64,000 nucleotides of DNA from Nonomuraea sp. PA05 (lineage in GTDB: Bacteria; Actinomycetota; Actinomycetes; Streptosporangiales; Streptosporangiaceae): contig NZ_VSEY01000017.1 of assembly GCF_008086045.1 (NCBI RefSeq), positions 178,056 to 242,055 of the forward strand, read 5' to 3'. Shown in pieces: positions 1 through 7,929 of this stretch. A program made the translations under genes and the position numbers. The notes under the pieces were generated by a model, which was not told where the DNA came from, searched no databases, and saw nothing but the letters and a program-made list of their open reading frames with translations. Positions within the stretch are counted from its first letter, which is position 1. Every line of letters starts with the position of its first letter.

Positions 1-1
1 G

Positions 2-784
2 CGCCGCCGCAGGTGGCAGGCGCTGCCCCGGCCGCGCAGGTGGGCCGCCGTGCCGGTGCTGGCCCTGCTGACGGCCCTGCTGACGGCACTGCTGTCCGTC
101 GGCGTCGCCCAGGCGCCCGCCTCCGCCGCGCTGGACATCGAGGTGGTCGACGACCACTACGTGATCACCGTCAAGGACCTGATGGCAGAGCCCGGGGTCT
201 ACCAGCGCGAGCTGCGGGCCAGAGGCCTGGACATCACGCTCGACCTGGCGCCGACCTCCGCCGGCCTGACGGGCCGGATCATCGTCATGCACGACATGGA
301 ACGGCTGATGTCCGGCCAGATGGTGCCGGACGACGGGCCGATCACCACGATCGACGCCCCTGGCGACTGCGAGCGGTTCGCCGGCTGCCCCATCGGGGTG
401 AAGGTGCCGGTCGACTTCGACAAGAAGGCCGAGATCACGCTCGGCAGGCGGGCCCTGCCCGGCGAGCGGTACAAGCTGCCGCCCGGCATCGCCCTGCCCG
501 GCGAGCCGCTGCACTGCGTGGACTTCGTCAACGAGAGCGTCACCGAGGTCTCGGCCCTGCTGCGCGAGCGCGGCGTCACGCCCTCGTACACCGCCTTCGG
601 CCAGCCCTCGGGCTTCGCGCCGCCCGGCGACTGGTTCGTGCACGACGGCGTCATGAGCGCGGACGGCCAGGCGCTCCTGCTGGTCGCCGCCGATCCCGCC
701 ACCCGGCGCGAGCCGGAGCCCACCACCCGGCGCGAGCCGGAGCCCGCCGCCGGGCGTGAGCCGGCGACGGCGCCCGGCTGCTGA
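2..784 (+). CDS. Secreted protein of unknown function, 5' end cut by window
   Basis: The reading frame is open to the first base, so the true start probably lies upstream. The visible N-terminus is arginine-rich (RRRRWQALPRPRR) followed by a hydrophobic Leu/Ala stretch ending in an AxA-like site (APASAA), which reads as a Sec or Tat signal peptide. A GTG at 50 could start a shorter form but would remove the basic n-region. The mature part (about 200 residues) has three cysteines (CERFAGC and HCVDF) that could form disulphides and no family I recognise. The C-terminus has a short tandem repeat (RREPEPTT/RREPEPAA). A 16-bp copy of the stop-codon region lies 42 bp downstream. An extracellular location is inferred from the signal peptide only. 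Confidence 0.6.
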   Translation, partial: RRRRWQALPRPRRWAAVPVLALLTALLTALLSVGVAQAPASAALDIEVVDDHYVITVKDLMAEPGVYQRELRARGLDITLDLAPTSAGLTGRIIVMHDMERLMSGQMVPDDGPITTIDAPGDCERFAGCPIGVKVPVDFDKKAEITLGRRALPGERYKLPPGIALPGEPLHCVDFVNESVTEVSALLRERGVTPSYTAFGQPSGFAPPGDWFVHDGVMSADGQALLLVAADPATRREPEPTTRREPEPAAGREPATAPGC

Positions 785-835
785 TCCCGGCCCTGCGCCG
801 GCGCGGAGCCGGGGTCCCGCTGCTGATCCCGGCCC
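778..835 (+). repeat. Duplicated gene tail (16-bp repeat, 42-bp period)
   Basis: CTGCTGATCCCGGCCC occurs at 778-793, spanning the TGA stop of the first gene, and again at 820-835. The second copy therefore repeats the last codons and stop of the gene. It is one of several such 3'-end duplications in the window. Confidence 0.7.
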
Positions 836-921
836 CGCACTGACACTTCCTTTCCCCTTCACCGCCATGCGCCGTCCTCGGCATGCGCGGACCTCAGTCA
901 TGCCCCGAGATCGGATTTCGC

Positions 922-2289
922 GTGCTCACCGACACCCGCGTGGCGCTGCCCGCGCAGCCCCGCCTCGACGGTCACCGCCTCTTCACCGTGCTGCTGGCCC
1001 TGGCCGCCGCGCTGCGCGTGGTGACGATGCTCGGCTACCGCCCCGTCACGCTCTACTGGTACGACTCCTTCACCTACCTCGACACCGCCGTGCACCCGGC
1101 CCCGTCGGCGACGTTCCACCCCATCGGCTACCCGCTGCTGCTGCGCGCGCTGCTGCCGTTCCACAGCGTGGAGCTGGTCGCGGCCGTCCAGCACGCCATC
1201 GGCCTGGCCACCGGGCTGCTGCTCTACGCGGTGCTGCGCCGCAGGTCGGCGCCCGGCTGGGTGGCGGCCCTGGCGACGGTGCCGCTGCTGTTCGACGCCT
1301 CGTTCCTGCGCCTGGAGCACGGCGTGCTGTCCGACACGCAGTTCATCTTCCTGGTCGTGGCCGGGCTGGCGGTGCTGCTGTGGTCGCCGAAGCTGTCCGT
1401 GCGCGCCGCCGCAGGGGCGGGCCTGCTGTTCGCAGCGGCGGCGCTGACCAGGACGATCGCGCTGCCGCTGCTGCTGCTCGTGGTGCTGGCGCTGGCGGTA
1501 CGGCGGGTGGGGTGGCGGCGCCTGGCCGCGCTGGTCGTGGCCGCCGCGCTGCCGCTGACCGGCTACGCCGCCTGGTACGCCGCCCACCACGGCCGGTTCG
1601 CGATCAGCGGCGCCGACGGGGTGGCCCTGTGGGCGCGCACGATGACGTTCGCCGACTGCGCCCGCATCCAGCCGCCGCCCGAGCTGGCGCGCCTGTGCCC
1701 GAACGGGACGGAGGTGGACGCCGCCTCCGAGTACGTCTGGGCGCCGGGCGCCTCGCTCAACCTGCTGCCAGGGGGCCGTTTCGCGCACAACGACCTCGCC
1801 CGCTCGTTCGCGATCGAGGCGATCCTCGCCCAGCCGCTGGACTACCTGGCCGACGTCGTCCGCGACACCGCCATCGCCTTCTCCTGGACGCCGATCCCGC
1901 ACCCCGACCGCACCACCCCGGCGTTCGGCTTCGCCGGCGGCCACTGGGAGCTGCCCGAACAACCGCTGATCGACAAGGTGAAACAGGAGTACGACCCGGA
2001 CATTCGCGGCCTGTCGTCGGTGTCCCCGTACGCGGACTTCCTCATCGCCTACCAGTACGCCGCCTACCTGCGCGGCCCGTTCCTCGGTCTGATCCTCCTG
2101 CTGGGCGCGTACGCCGCGGTGCGGCGGCCCGGCGTGGCGCTGCTGCCGTGGGCCGTGGCGGCCGGGCTGCTGGCCGGCCCGGTCGCGGTGCTGGACTTCG
2201 ACCACCGGTACGTGCTGCCCGTCATCCCGGTCGCCTGCCTGGCCGCCGCCCTCGCCCATCCCAGATGTGGGATATCATCCCGAATGTGA
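922..2289 (+). CDS. Polytopic membrane glycosyltransferase-like protein (GT39/ArnT type)
   Basis: The 455-residue protein has about ten hydrophobic segments and a conserved-looking early loop (YWYDSFTYLDTA), as in GT-C lipid-linked mannosyl- or arabinosyltransferases, where an acidic residue in the first loop is catalytic. A periplasmic-type loop lies around residues 230-370. The specific substrate cannot be told. GTG at 922 was chosen because the product then begins directly before the first membrane helix; an in-frame ATG at 883 adds 13 residues, and neither has a strong ribosome site. The stop overlaps the GTG of the next regulator gene by four bases, so the two are probably translationally coupled. 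Confidence 0.65.
   Translation: MLTDTRVALPAQPRLDGHRLFTVLLALAAALRVVTMLGYRPVTLYWYDSFTYLDTAVHPAPSATFHPIGYPLLLRALLPFHSVELVAAVQHAIGLATGLLLYAVLRRRSAPGWVAALATVPLLFDASFLRLEHGVLSDTQFIFLVVAGLAVLLWSPKLSVRAAAGAGLLFAAAALTRTIALPLLLLVVLALAVRRVGWRRLAALVVAAALPLTGYAAWYAAHHGRFAISGADGVALWARTMTFADCARIQPPPELARLCPNGTEVDAASEYVWAPGASLNLLPGGRFAHNDLARSFAIEAILAQPLDYLADVVRDTAIAFSWTPIPHPDRTTPAFGFAGGHWELPEQPLIDKVKQEYDPDIRGLSSVSPYADFLIAYQYAAYLRGPFLGLILLLGAYAAVRRPGVALLPWAVAAGLLAGPVAVLDFDHRYVLPVIPVACLAAALAHPRCGISSRM
2269..2281. promoter_or_regulatory. Inverted repeat, possible operator of the XRE-cupin gene
   Basis: GGGAT-ATC-ATCCC is a perfect 5-bp dyad lying 5 bp before the GTG start of the XRE-family regulator and inside the 3' end of the preceding membrane-protein gene. 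The position suggests autoregulation. Binding is inferred only. Confidence 0.4.
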
Positions 2290-2843
2290 GAGATGTGGAC
2301 GCGAGGCTCGCCGACCGCCTCGCCGAACTGCGCGTCGAGCGGGGATGGCCGCTGGAGGAGCTGGCGCACCGCTCGGGCATCAGCCGCTCGACGCTGTCCA
2401 GACTGGAGCGCGGCGAGATCAGCCCGACCGCCGCCCTGCTGGGCAAGCTGTGCGAAGTGTACGGGCGGACGATGTCCCGGCTGCTGGCCGAGGTCGAGGA
2501 GGAGCCGCCGCAGGTCGTGACCGCCGGGGCGCAGCCGGTGTGGCGGGACGAGGACTCGGGGTTCGTGCGCCGCTCGCTCTCCCCGCCGCACCCGGGGCTG
2601 CGCGGCGAGGTCGTCGAGGCGACGCTGCGGCCGGGCGCCGACATCTCCTACGACGCGCCGCCCGTACCAGGTCTTGAGCAGCACATCTGGGCGCTCGAGG
2701 GGGCGGTGGAGATCACCGCGAACGGCCGCACGCACCTGCTGGAGGCGGGCGACTGCCTGCGCTTCCGCCTGTGGGGCGCCTCCCGCTTCCGCTGCCCAGG
2801 CCCTCTTGAGGCCCGTTACGCGATCTTCATAGTCCTGCCGTGA
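2286..2843 (+). CDS. XRE-family regulator with C-terminal cupin domain
   Basis: Residues about 5-65 form a helix-turn-helix of the lambda-repressor type (LADRLAELRVERGWPLEELA, then SGISRSTLSRLERGEISPT). Residues about 110-185 form a small cupin-2 sensor domain (LEQHIWALEGAVEITANG, GDCLRF). This architecture is common in regulators that sense a small ligand in the cupin barrel. The GTG at 2286 overlaps the stop of the upstream gene (GTGA); an ATG at 2265 is possible but would place the GGGAT dyad inside the coding region. The GNAT gene starts 11 bp downstream, so the two are likely co-transcribed. Confidence 0.85.
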   Translation: MRDVDARLADRLAELRVERGWPLEELAHRSGISRSTLSRLERGEISPTAALLGKLCEVYGRTMSRLLAEVEEEPPQVVTAGAQPVWRDEDSGFVRRSLSPPHPGLRGEVVEATLRPGADISYDAPPVPGLEQHIWALEGAVEITANGRTHLLEAGDCLRFRLWGASRFRCPGPLEARYAIFIVLP

Positions 2844-2854
2844 GAAGGGATCAC

Positions 2855-3379
2855 ATGCGCACCATCGCCCGCCTGTCCGCCGAGGAGTTCGAGCACAGCG
2901 TGAAGGAGCTGGCGGACCTGCTGGTCGACGCCGTGGACGACGGCGCCTCGCTGGGGTTCGTGACCCCGTTCCGCCACGAGGCCGCGGCGGCGTGGTGGCG
3001 GGCGCAGGCACCGTCGGTGGCCGCGGGCGGCCAGCTCGTGTGGGTGTGCCGGGTGGACGGCGTCCTGGCCGGCACCGTCAGCCTGATCCCGGCCGTCAAG
3101 GCCAACTCCCGGCACCGCGCCGAGGTCGTCAAGCTGATGGTGCACCGCGACGCGCGCGGCCAGGGCCTGTCGCGCGCCCTGCTGGCCACGGCCGAGCAGG
3201 CCGCCCTCGACGCCGGAGTCAGCCTGCTGATGCTGGACACCGAGACGGGCAGCACCGCCGAGCACGTCTACCTGTCCGGCGGCTGGACGCGTTTCGGCAT
3301 CGTCCCCGACTACGCCGCCTCACCTGACGGCACCCTGCGCGAGTGCAGCTTCTTCTTCAAGCGGCTGGCGGACAGCTAG
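2855..3379 (+). CDS. GNAT-family N-acetyltransferase
   Basis: The 174-residue protein has the GNAT fold: beta strands carrying the substrate pocket, then the acetyl-CoA pyrophosphate-binding motif (VKLMVHRDARGQGLSRALL) at about 100-118, and a C-terminal strand (LMLDTETGS). The substrate is unknown. ATG at 2855 is preceded by AGAAGGGA at 5 nt; the GTG at 2840 overlaps the upstream stop and is a less likely start. It follows the XRE-cupin gene closely, so it could be that regulator's target. Confidence 0.85.
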   Translation: MRTIARLSAEEFEHSVKELADLLVDAVDDGASLGFVTPFRHEAAAAWWRAQAPSVAAGGQLVWVCRVDGVLAGTVSLIPAVKANSRHRAEVVKLMVHRDARGQGLSRALLATAEQAALDAGVSLLMLDTETGSTAEHVYLSGGWTRFGIVPDYAASPDGTLRECSFFFKRLADS

Positions 3380-3395
3380 GCGCGTGCGCTGCGCG

Positions 3396-3436
3396 CGTGT
3401 ACGGTCAGGGCGCCCACACGTGTACGGTCAGGGCGC
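3396..3436. promoter_or_regulatory. Two 18-bp direct repeats upstream of the esterase gene
   Basis: CGTGTACGGTCAGGGCGC occurs exactly twice, at 3396-3413 and 3419-3436, with a 23-bp period (about two helical turns). The second copy ends 7 bp before the ribosome-binding site of the carboxylesterase gene. A tandem activator or repressor site is the simplest reading. A TANNNT box (TACGGT) is present in each copy, so duplicated promoter elements are also possible. Confidence 0.5.
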
Positions 3437-3456
3437 TCCGCCGGAAGGAGATTTCC

Positions 3457-5013
3457 GTGCGACTCATTCCCGCAGCAGCGATTCTGCTCCTCACCACCCT
3501 CCTCGCCGCCCCCGCCGCCGCTGAGTCCAGGTCCCCTGACCAGGTGCGGACGGACAAGGGCGTGGTCAAGGGCCAGGTGCTGGACGACCGCAGGGAGTTC
3601 AAGGGCATCCCGTACGCCGCGCCGCCCGTCGGCGACCTGCGCTGGAAGGCGCCGCGACCGGCCGAGGCGTGGCGGGGCGTGCGCGACGCGACGGCCTTCG
3701 CCAGCCAGTGCGCGCAGCCCGCCAACCCCTTCGGCGGCCCCGTGGCGACGTACGTCGAGGACTGCCTCTACCTCAACGTCACCGCCCCGCGCCGCGCGGG
3801 ACGGCTGCCCGTGATGGTCTGGGTGCACGGCGGCGGCAACCTCACCGGCACCAGCGCCCTGTACGACGGCGCCAAGCTGGCCGTCGAGGGCGGCGTCGTG
3901 GTCGTCACCGTCAACTACCGGCTGGGCGTGCTGGGCTGGCTGGCGCACCCCGCGCTGGAGGCCGGCGAACGCTACCAGAGCGGCAACTACGGGCTGCTCG
4001 ACCAGCAGGCGGCGCTGCGCTGGGTGCGCCGCAACATCGCGGCCTTCGGCGGCGACCCGGGCAACGTGACCCTGTTCGGCGAGTCGGCGGGCGGCGCCGA
4101 CACCTGCGCCAACCTGGCCTCGCCGACGGCGGCGGGCCTGTTCCACCGCGCGATCCCGCAGAGCTACAGCTGCGCCTGGCCGACCAGGACCGAGCAGGAG
4201 GCCGAGACGGCGGGCGCCGGCTTCGCCACGGCCGTGGGCTGCTCCGACGCGGCCTGCCTGCGCGCGCTGCCCGTGCGGACGATGCTGGAGAGCTACCAGG
4301 AGGACAACCCGTACGCCGTGGCGGGGGCCGACCACGTGCTGCCCGCGCAGCCGTACGAGGCGTTCGCCTCGGGGCGCTACAACCGCATGCCGATCATCCA
4401 CGGCAACACCCTGGACGAGATGCGGCTGTTCCTGTCGCTGCAGTACCCGCAGCCGATCACGGTGGAGCAGTACGAGGCGTTCGTGCGTGGCACCTACGGC
4501 GCCGACGCCGACGCGGTCCTGGCCCGCTACCCCGCCTCGGCCTATCCGGACCTGCGGATCGCGGTCGCGACGCTGCTGACCGACTTCGGCTCTCCGCTGT
4601 CGACCTGCGGCCATCTGGACGCGCTCGGCCTGTTCGCGCGCTCCGGCGTGCCGGTCTGGGGCTACCAGTTCGCCGACAGGACGGCGCCGCCGCTGATCGA
4701 CGTGCCGGGGTTCGAGGAGGGCGCCTACCACGCCTCCGAGCTGGAGTACCTGTTCCCCGGGCTGCTGCCGGGCGCCGGGCTGAACGCCGAGCAGGAGCGG
4801 CTGTCGGACGCCATGGTCGGCTTCTGGACGTCGTTCGCCGCCACCGGCCGTCCCAAGGCGGCGGGCTGGCCGCGCTACCGCTCGACGGGCGACGTGCTGA
4901 GCCTGGCGCCGGGGCCGCGCGGCATCCGCACGGTGGACCCGGCCAAGGCGAGCAACTGCGCGTTCTGGGCGTCGCTGGGCACCACCCCGCGCCTCAGGGC
5001 GGGGGGTGGCTGA
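3457..5013 (+). CDS. Secreted type-B carboxylesterase
   Basis: This 518-residue alpha/beta hydrolase begins with a signal peptide (hydrophobic core, AAPAAAES). It has the family hallmarks: FKGIPYAAPPVGDLRW near the N-terminus, EDCLYLNV, the oxyanion region VHGGGN, and the nucleophile elbow GESAGG with Ser210. A likely catalytic His425 is in GAYHASELEYLF. Cysteine pairs resemble the disulphides of the family. It should hydrolyse carboxylic esters outside the cell; the substrate is not predictable. The GTG start at 3457 has GGAAGGAG 6 nt upstream. The stop codon lies inside the outermost, degenerate copy of a 36-bp repeat derived from the tail of the convergent RpiR gene. Confidence 0.9.
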   Translation: MRLIPAAAILLLTTLLAAPAAAESRSPDQVRTDKGVVKGQVLDDRREFKGIPYAAPPVGDLRWKAPRPAEAWRGVRDATAFASQCAQPANPFGGPVATYVEDCLYLNVTAPRRAGRLPVMVWVHGGGNLTGTSALYDGAKLAVEGGVVVVTVNYRLGVLGWLAHPALEAGERYQSGNYGLLDQQAALRWVRRNIAAFGGDPGNVTLFGESAGGADTCANLASPTAAGLFHRAIPQSYSCAWPTRTEQEAETAGAGFATAVGCSDAACLRALPVRTMLESYQEDNPYAVAGADHVLPAQPYEAFASGRYNRMPIIHGNTLDEMRLFLSLQYPQPITVEQYEAFVRGTYGADADAVLARYPASAYPDLRIAVATLLTDFGSPLSTCGHLDALGLFARSGVPVWGYQFADRTAPPLIDVPGFEEGAYHASELEYLFPGLLPGAGLNAEQERLSDAMVGFWTSFAATGRPKAAGWPRYRSTGDVLSLAPGPRGIRTVDPAKASNCAFWASLGTTPRLRAGGG

Positions 5014-5138
5014 GCTGGATCGAGGTCGGCTCAGGACAACTAGCGGGTGAGCTGGTCGAGGTCGGCTCAGGAAAGGGACTGGGCGAGCTCGTCCAGGTCG
5101 GCTCAGGACAGGGAGCGGGTGAGCTTGTCAAGGTCGGC
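5012..5138 (-). repeat. 36-bp tandem repeats of the RpiR gene tail with stop codon
   Basis: Three 36-bp units lie at 5103-5138, 5067-5102 and 5031-5066, with a partial fourth before 5031. Read on the minus strand, the first is the real C-terminus (ADLDKLTRSLS-stop); the second reads ADLDELAQSLS-stop and the third ADLDQLTR-stop. The 12-codon tail of the regulator and its stop have thus been copied downstream in register. The later copies are untranslated and drifting. Confidence 0.85.
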
Positions 5139-5918
5139 CAGCCGCCGGGCGGGCGCGAGCAGCGCGGCGGCGGCGACGAGCAGCAGCTCGGTGACCGCGA
5201 TCTCGTGCGCGAGCGGCGCGATCGGGCCGCTCGCCTCGCGCGGCAGGCTGATCAGCACCTCCGCCTGCGCGGCCAGCGGTGACCCCCAGGCGTCGGTGAC
5301 GAGCACCAGGCGCGCGCCCCGCTCGTGCGCGGCGCGCACGAACCGGGCGGTGTCGGGGGAGTAGCGGCGGAAGTCGTAGGCCACGACCACGTCGGACGGC
5401 CCCAGGTCCAGCACCGTACGGGCGCGGGCGGGCGCCGGGTCGGGCACCCGGTGCGCGCCGGGCCGCAGGCTGGCGAGCTGGCGGATCAGGTATTCGGCCG
5501 CCAGCTCGCTCAGCGGGCCACCGAGCGCCCACACGGTGCGCGCCTCGGCCAGCAGCGCGGCCACCTTGTTGCAGAGCGACTCGGGGACGGCGGCCAGCGT
5601 GCCGTCGAGCCCGGCCCGCAGGTCCTCCGCCGCCTGACCGAGGTTCGTGGGCCCCGCGACGTGCTCCAGGAGCTGGGAACGATCGCGGGCCCCGTGCCGC
5701 ACGGCCGCCTGGAACGCGGCGAACCCGCCGAACCCGAGCCGGTCGAACAGCCGCGAGGCCGTCGGCGGGCTCACCCCCGCCCGCTCGGCCAGGGCGCGCA
5801 GCGAGCCGAGCGCCGCGAACGGGTAGTCGTCGAGCAGCACGCGCACGACGGCGCGCTCCCCGGGCGGCAACTCGGGATAGACGGCGCCGAGGCGGGCCGC
5901 GATCGGATCGTTCTCCAC
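5103..5918 (-). CDS. RpiR/MurR-family transcriptional regulator
   Basis: The 271-residue protein has an N-terminal helix-turn-helix of the RpiR type (residues about 10-80, ALAERAGVSPPTASRLFDRL) and a C-terminal SIS sugar-phosphate isomerase-like domain (about 110-250, VWALGGPLSELAAEYL and VVAYDFRRYSPDT). Family members sense phosphosugars or related metabolites. The gene is divergent from the threonine synthase gene with only 64 bp between, so it may control that gene; this is inference. The start is GTG at 5918 with a TAACAT -10 box 8 nt upstream, which suggests a leaderless transcript. Its 3' end is repeated in tandem downstream. Confidence 0.85.
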   Translation of the reverse strand: MENDPIAARLGAVYPELPPGERAVVRVLLDDYPFAALGSLRALAERAGVSPPTASRLFDRLGFGGFAAFQAAVRHGARDRSQLLEHVAGPTNLGQAAEDLRAGLDGTLAAVPESLCNKVAALLAEARTVWALGGPLSELAAEYLIRQLASLRPGAHRVPDPAPARARTVLDLGPSDVVVAYDFRRYSPDTARFVRAAHERGARLVLVTDAWGSPLAAQAEVLISLPREASGPIAPLAHEIAVTELLLVAAAALLAPARRLADLDKLTRSLS

Positions 5919-5982
5919 AATGACAAATGTTACATCAACCCCCGTTTGACGAAATAGGCGAAACGAGTGTTACGGTGCCGCC
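5919..5982. promoter_or_regulatory. Divergent leaderless promoters, rpiR / thrC
   Basis: On the minus strand TAACAT (5932-5927) lies 8 nt before the regulator's GTG. On the plus strand TTGACG (5946-5951) and TACGGT (5971-5976) lie before the ATG at 5983, leaving 6 nt between the -10 box and the start codon, as in leaderless actinobacterial transcripts. The half-site TGTTAC occurs in both halves and could be a shared binding site. Confidence 0.5.
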
Positions 5983-7047
5983 ATGACTACCTGGCACGGC
6001 CTCATCGACAGCCCGTACCGGCGTTGGCTGCCGGTCACCCCCGACACCCCGTCCGTCTCGCTCAACGAGGGCAACACTCCGCTGCTGCGCTCGGCGCACC
6101 TGTCGGAGCTGACGGGGTGCGAGGTCTGGCTGAAGGTGGAGGGCGCGAACCCGACGGGCTCGTTCAAGGACCGCGGCATGACGGTGGCGATCAGCCGGGC
6201 CGCCGAGGCCGGCGCCGAAGTGGTCATCTGCGCCTCCACGGGCAACACCAGCGCCTCGGCCGCCGCCTACGCCGCCCGCGCCGGGCTGACCGCCGCCGTG
6301 CTGGTGCCCAGGAGCGGCGTCGCGCTGGGCAAGCTGAGCCAGGCCGTCCGGTACGGCGCCGAGATCGTGGAGATCGACGGCACCTTCGACGACTGCCTGC
6401 GGGTGGCCCGCGAGCTGGCCGCCCACCACCCGATCGCGCTGGTCAACTCGGTCGGCAACGAGCTGCGCCTGTCGGGGCAGCGCACGGTGGCGTACGAGAT
6501 CGTGGACGCGCTCGGCGACGCGCCCGACGTGCACTGCCTGCCGGTGGGCAACGGCGGCAACATCACCGCCACCTGGGGCGGCTACCGCAACTACCGCGAG
6601 GCCGGGCTGTCGTCGCGGCTGCCGCGCCTGTGGGGCTTCCAGGCGGCGGGCGCGGCCCCGTTCGTCCGCGGCGAGCCCGTCGCCCTGCCCCGCACGGCGG
6701 CCACCGCGATCAACATCGGCCGCCCGGCCACCTGGGACGGCGCGCTGGCCGCCCGCGACGAGTCGGGCGGGTTCATCGCCGCGGTGACCGACGAGCAGAT
6801 CTTCGCGGCGTACCGGCTGGTGGCCCGCCGTGACGGCGTCTTCGCCGAGCCCGCCTCCGCGGCCGGCGTGGCGGGCCTGCTCGACCTGCACGCCAGGGGC
6901 GGGCTGGAGCCCGGCCTGCGCATCGTGATCACGCTCAGCGGCAACGGGCTGAAGGACCTCGACGCCTCCCTGCGTGACGGTTACACCGCCACCGAGACCT
7001 CGGCCGCCACCTCGGACGTGGCCCGCGCCCTACGCCTGGCCGCCTGA
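5983..7047 (+). CDS. thrC: Threonine synthase
   Basis: The 354-residue fold-type II PLP enzyme converts O-phospho-L-homoserine to L-threonine. The PLP lysine is Lys62 in GSFKDRGM. Also visible are the substrate/phosphate segments EGNTPL and ASTGNTSASAAAYAARAG, and the glycine-rich PLP phosphate loop PVGNGGNI. Length and motifs fit the short actinobacterial threonine synthase class. Serine/threonine dehydratase is the main alternative, but NTPLLRS and the C-terminal SGNGLKD favour threonine synthase. The gene stands alone, divergent from an RpiR regulator. It may be a second copy, since actinomycetes usually carry thrC beside hom and thrB, which are absent here. Confidence 0.85.
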   Translation: MTTWHGLIDSPYRRWLPVTPDTPSVSLNEGNTPLLRSAHLSELTGCEVWLKVEGANPTGSFKDRGMTVAISRAAEAGAEVVICASTGNTSASAAAYAARAGLTAAVLVPRSGVALGKLSQAVRYGAEIVEIDGTFDDCLRVARELAAHHPIALVNSVGNELRLSGQRTVAYEIVDALGDAPDVHCLPVGNGGNITATWGGYRNYREAGLSSRLPRLWGFQAAGAAPFVRGEPVALPRTAATAINIGRPATWDGALAARDESGGFIAAVTDEQIFAAYRLVARRDGVFAEPASAAGVAGLLDLHARGGLEPGLRIVITLSGNGLKDLDASLRDGYTATETSAATSDVARALRLAA

Positions 7048-7079
7048 AACAACTAACAGTAACCATTAGGCAACGTTAT

Positions 7080-7093
7080 GTGACTTCGGTCAC
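7080..7093 (+). other. Small UUCG hairpin downstream of thrC
   Basis: GTGAC-TTCG-GTCAC forms a perfect 5-bp stem with a UUCG tetraloop 32 bp after the thrC stop. No U-tract follows. It could protect or terminate the thrC mRNA or belong to the nuclease leader. Confidence 0.4.
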
Positions 7094-7207
7094 GGGCACG
7101 AATGTCGCGACAAAGCCGACGAGGCGGCCGATACGGCCATATGCCTGCCCCTCCATCGGCGTATCGCGCCTGGCCGGCGATCTTCCCTTCCCGAGAGGAA
7201 CGCCACC

Positions 7208-7861
7208 GTGCCCCCGATCCTGCCCCCGATCCTGCCCCCGATCCTGCCTGCCCTGCGGCGCGCGAGCGCCGCCGCCCTCCTGCTCACCGCCGGGGCGGCG
7301 GCGCCCGCGTACGCGCCGGAGACCGCTCCATGCGAGCGCCACCTGAAGCCGGCCCACACCTACCACGCCCACCACCACACCTTCACCACCGACGACGCCG
7401 GACGCCCCGTCGAGGCCCTGGCCAGGAGACTCACCGACAAGAGCGCCGCACGCACCGGCTGCCAGAGCACCGTCGGCAACTGGGGCGGCAGCGGCGACTG
7501 GAACGGCGGCCACCTCATCGCCGCCTCCTTCGACGGCGTCGGCCTGCGCTACAACCTCGTCCCCATGCAGGGCAGGCAGATCAACCAGGGCCTGATGAAA
7601 CGCGTCGAGGACGGCGCCCGCTCCTGCCTGGACGGCGACGGCGCCGTGGCCGGCTACCGGGTGCGCCTGCGCTACCCCGACCGCGACACCCTCGCCCCCG
7701 ACCAGATCACGATCACCCTGTCGGCCCCCGGAAAGCTGAAGTTCGACCTGCCGAACCGCGCGCTGCCCGCCAAGGAGTTCGAGGCCAGGCAGGAAAAGAT
7801 CACCAAGGCGTTCCAGGAGGCCCGCTGCACTGTGCGGACGGTATCAATCACTCGCAGATGA
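7208..7861 (+). CDS. Secreted DNA/RNA non-specific endonuclease-type protein
   Basis: The 217-residue protein has an unusual N-terminus of three PPIL repeats (from a 12-bp tandem repeat) followed by a signal-like hydrophobic segment (ASAAALLLTAGAAAPAYA). The central region has the nuclease signature: NGGHLIAASFDG, then NLVPMQGRQINQG about 15 residues later, matching the catalytic His and metal-binding Asn of the Endonuclease_NS_2 family. These proteins cut nucleic acids outside the cell or act as toxins. The usual DRGH is NGGH here. GTG at 7208 follows GAGAGGAA by 8 nt. It precedes bioY by 65 bp but has no obvious functional link to it. Confidence 0.75.
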   Translation: MPPILPPILPPILPALRRASAAALLLTAGAAAPAYAPETAPCERHLKPAHTYHAHHHTFTTDDAGRPVEALARRLTDKSAARTGCQSTVGNWGGSGDWNGGHLIAASFDGVGLRYNLVPMQGRQINQGLMKRVEDGARSCLDGDGAVAGYRVRLRYPDRDTLAPDQITITLSAPGKLKFDLPNRALPAKEFEARQEKITKAFQEARCTVRTVSITRR

Positions 7862-7874
7862 TCCGCCGGAAAGT

Positions 7875-7929
7875 TGTGGGATCCCTCCATGCCCGTCCGT
7901 GACCCTCGTGGTGTGGGATCGACTCCATG
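7875..7929 (+). repeat. Duplicated leader in front of bioY
   Basis: TGTGGGATCCCTCCATG (7875-7891) and TGTGGGATCGACTCCATG (7912-7929) are near-identical, 37 bp apart, and each ends in an ATG; the second is the bioY start. They may be a duplicated regulatory site for biotin control or a duplicated start region. They do not resemble the BioQ or BirA operators I know. Confidence 0.4.

Noticed and set aside
756..2843. A 695-codon frame joining the glycosyltransferase region to the XRE gene
   Set aside because: Only the last 185 codons have protein-like sequence; the rest is the wrong frame of the membrane protein gene.
5012..5138. CRISPR array from the 36-bp units
   Set aside because: The units are contiguous with no unique spacers and coincide with a gene tail; no cas genes are present.
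7080..7093. Intrinsic terminator after thrC
   Set aside because: The stem is only 5 bp and no U-tract follows; listed as a hairpin only.
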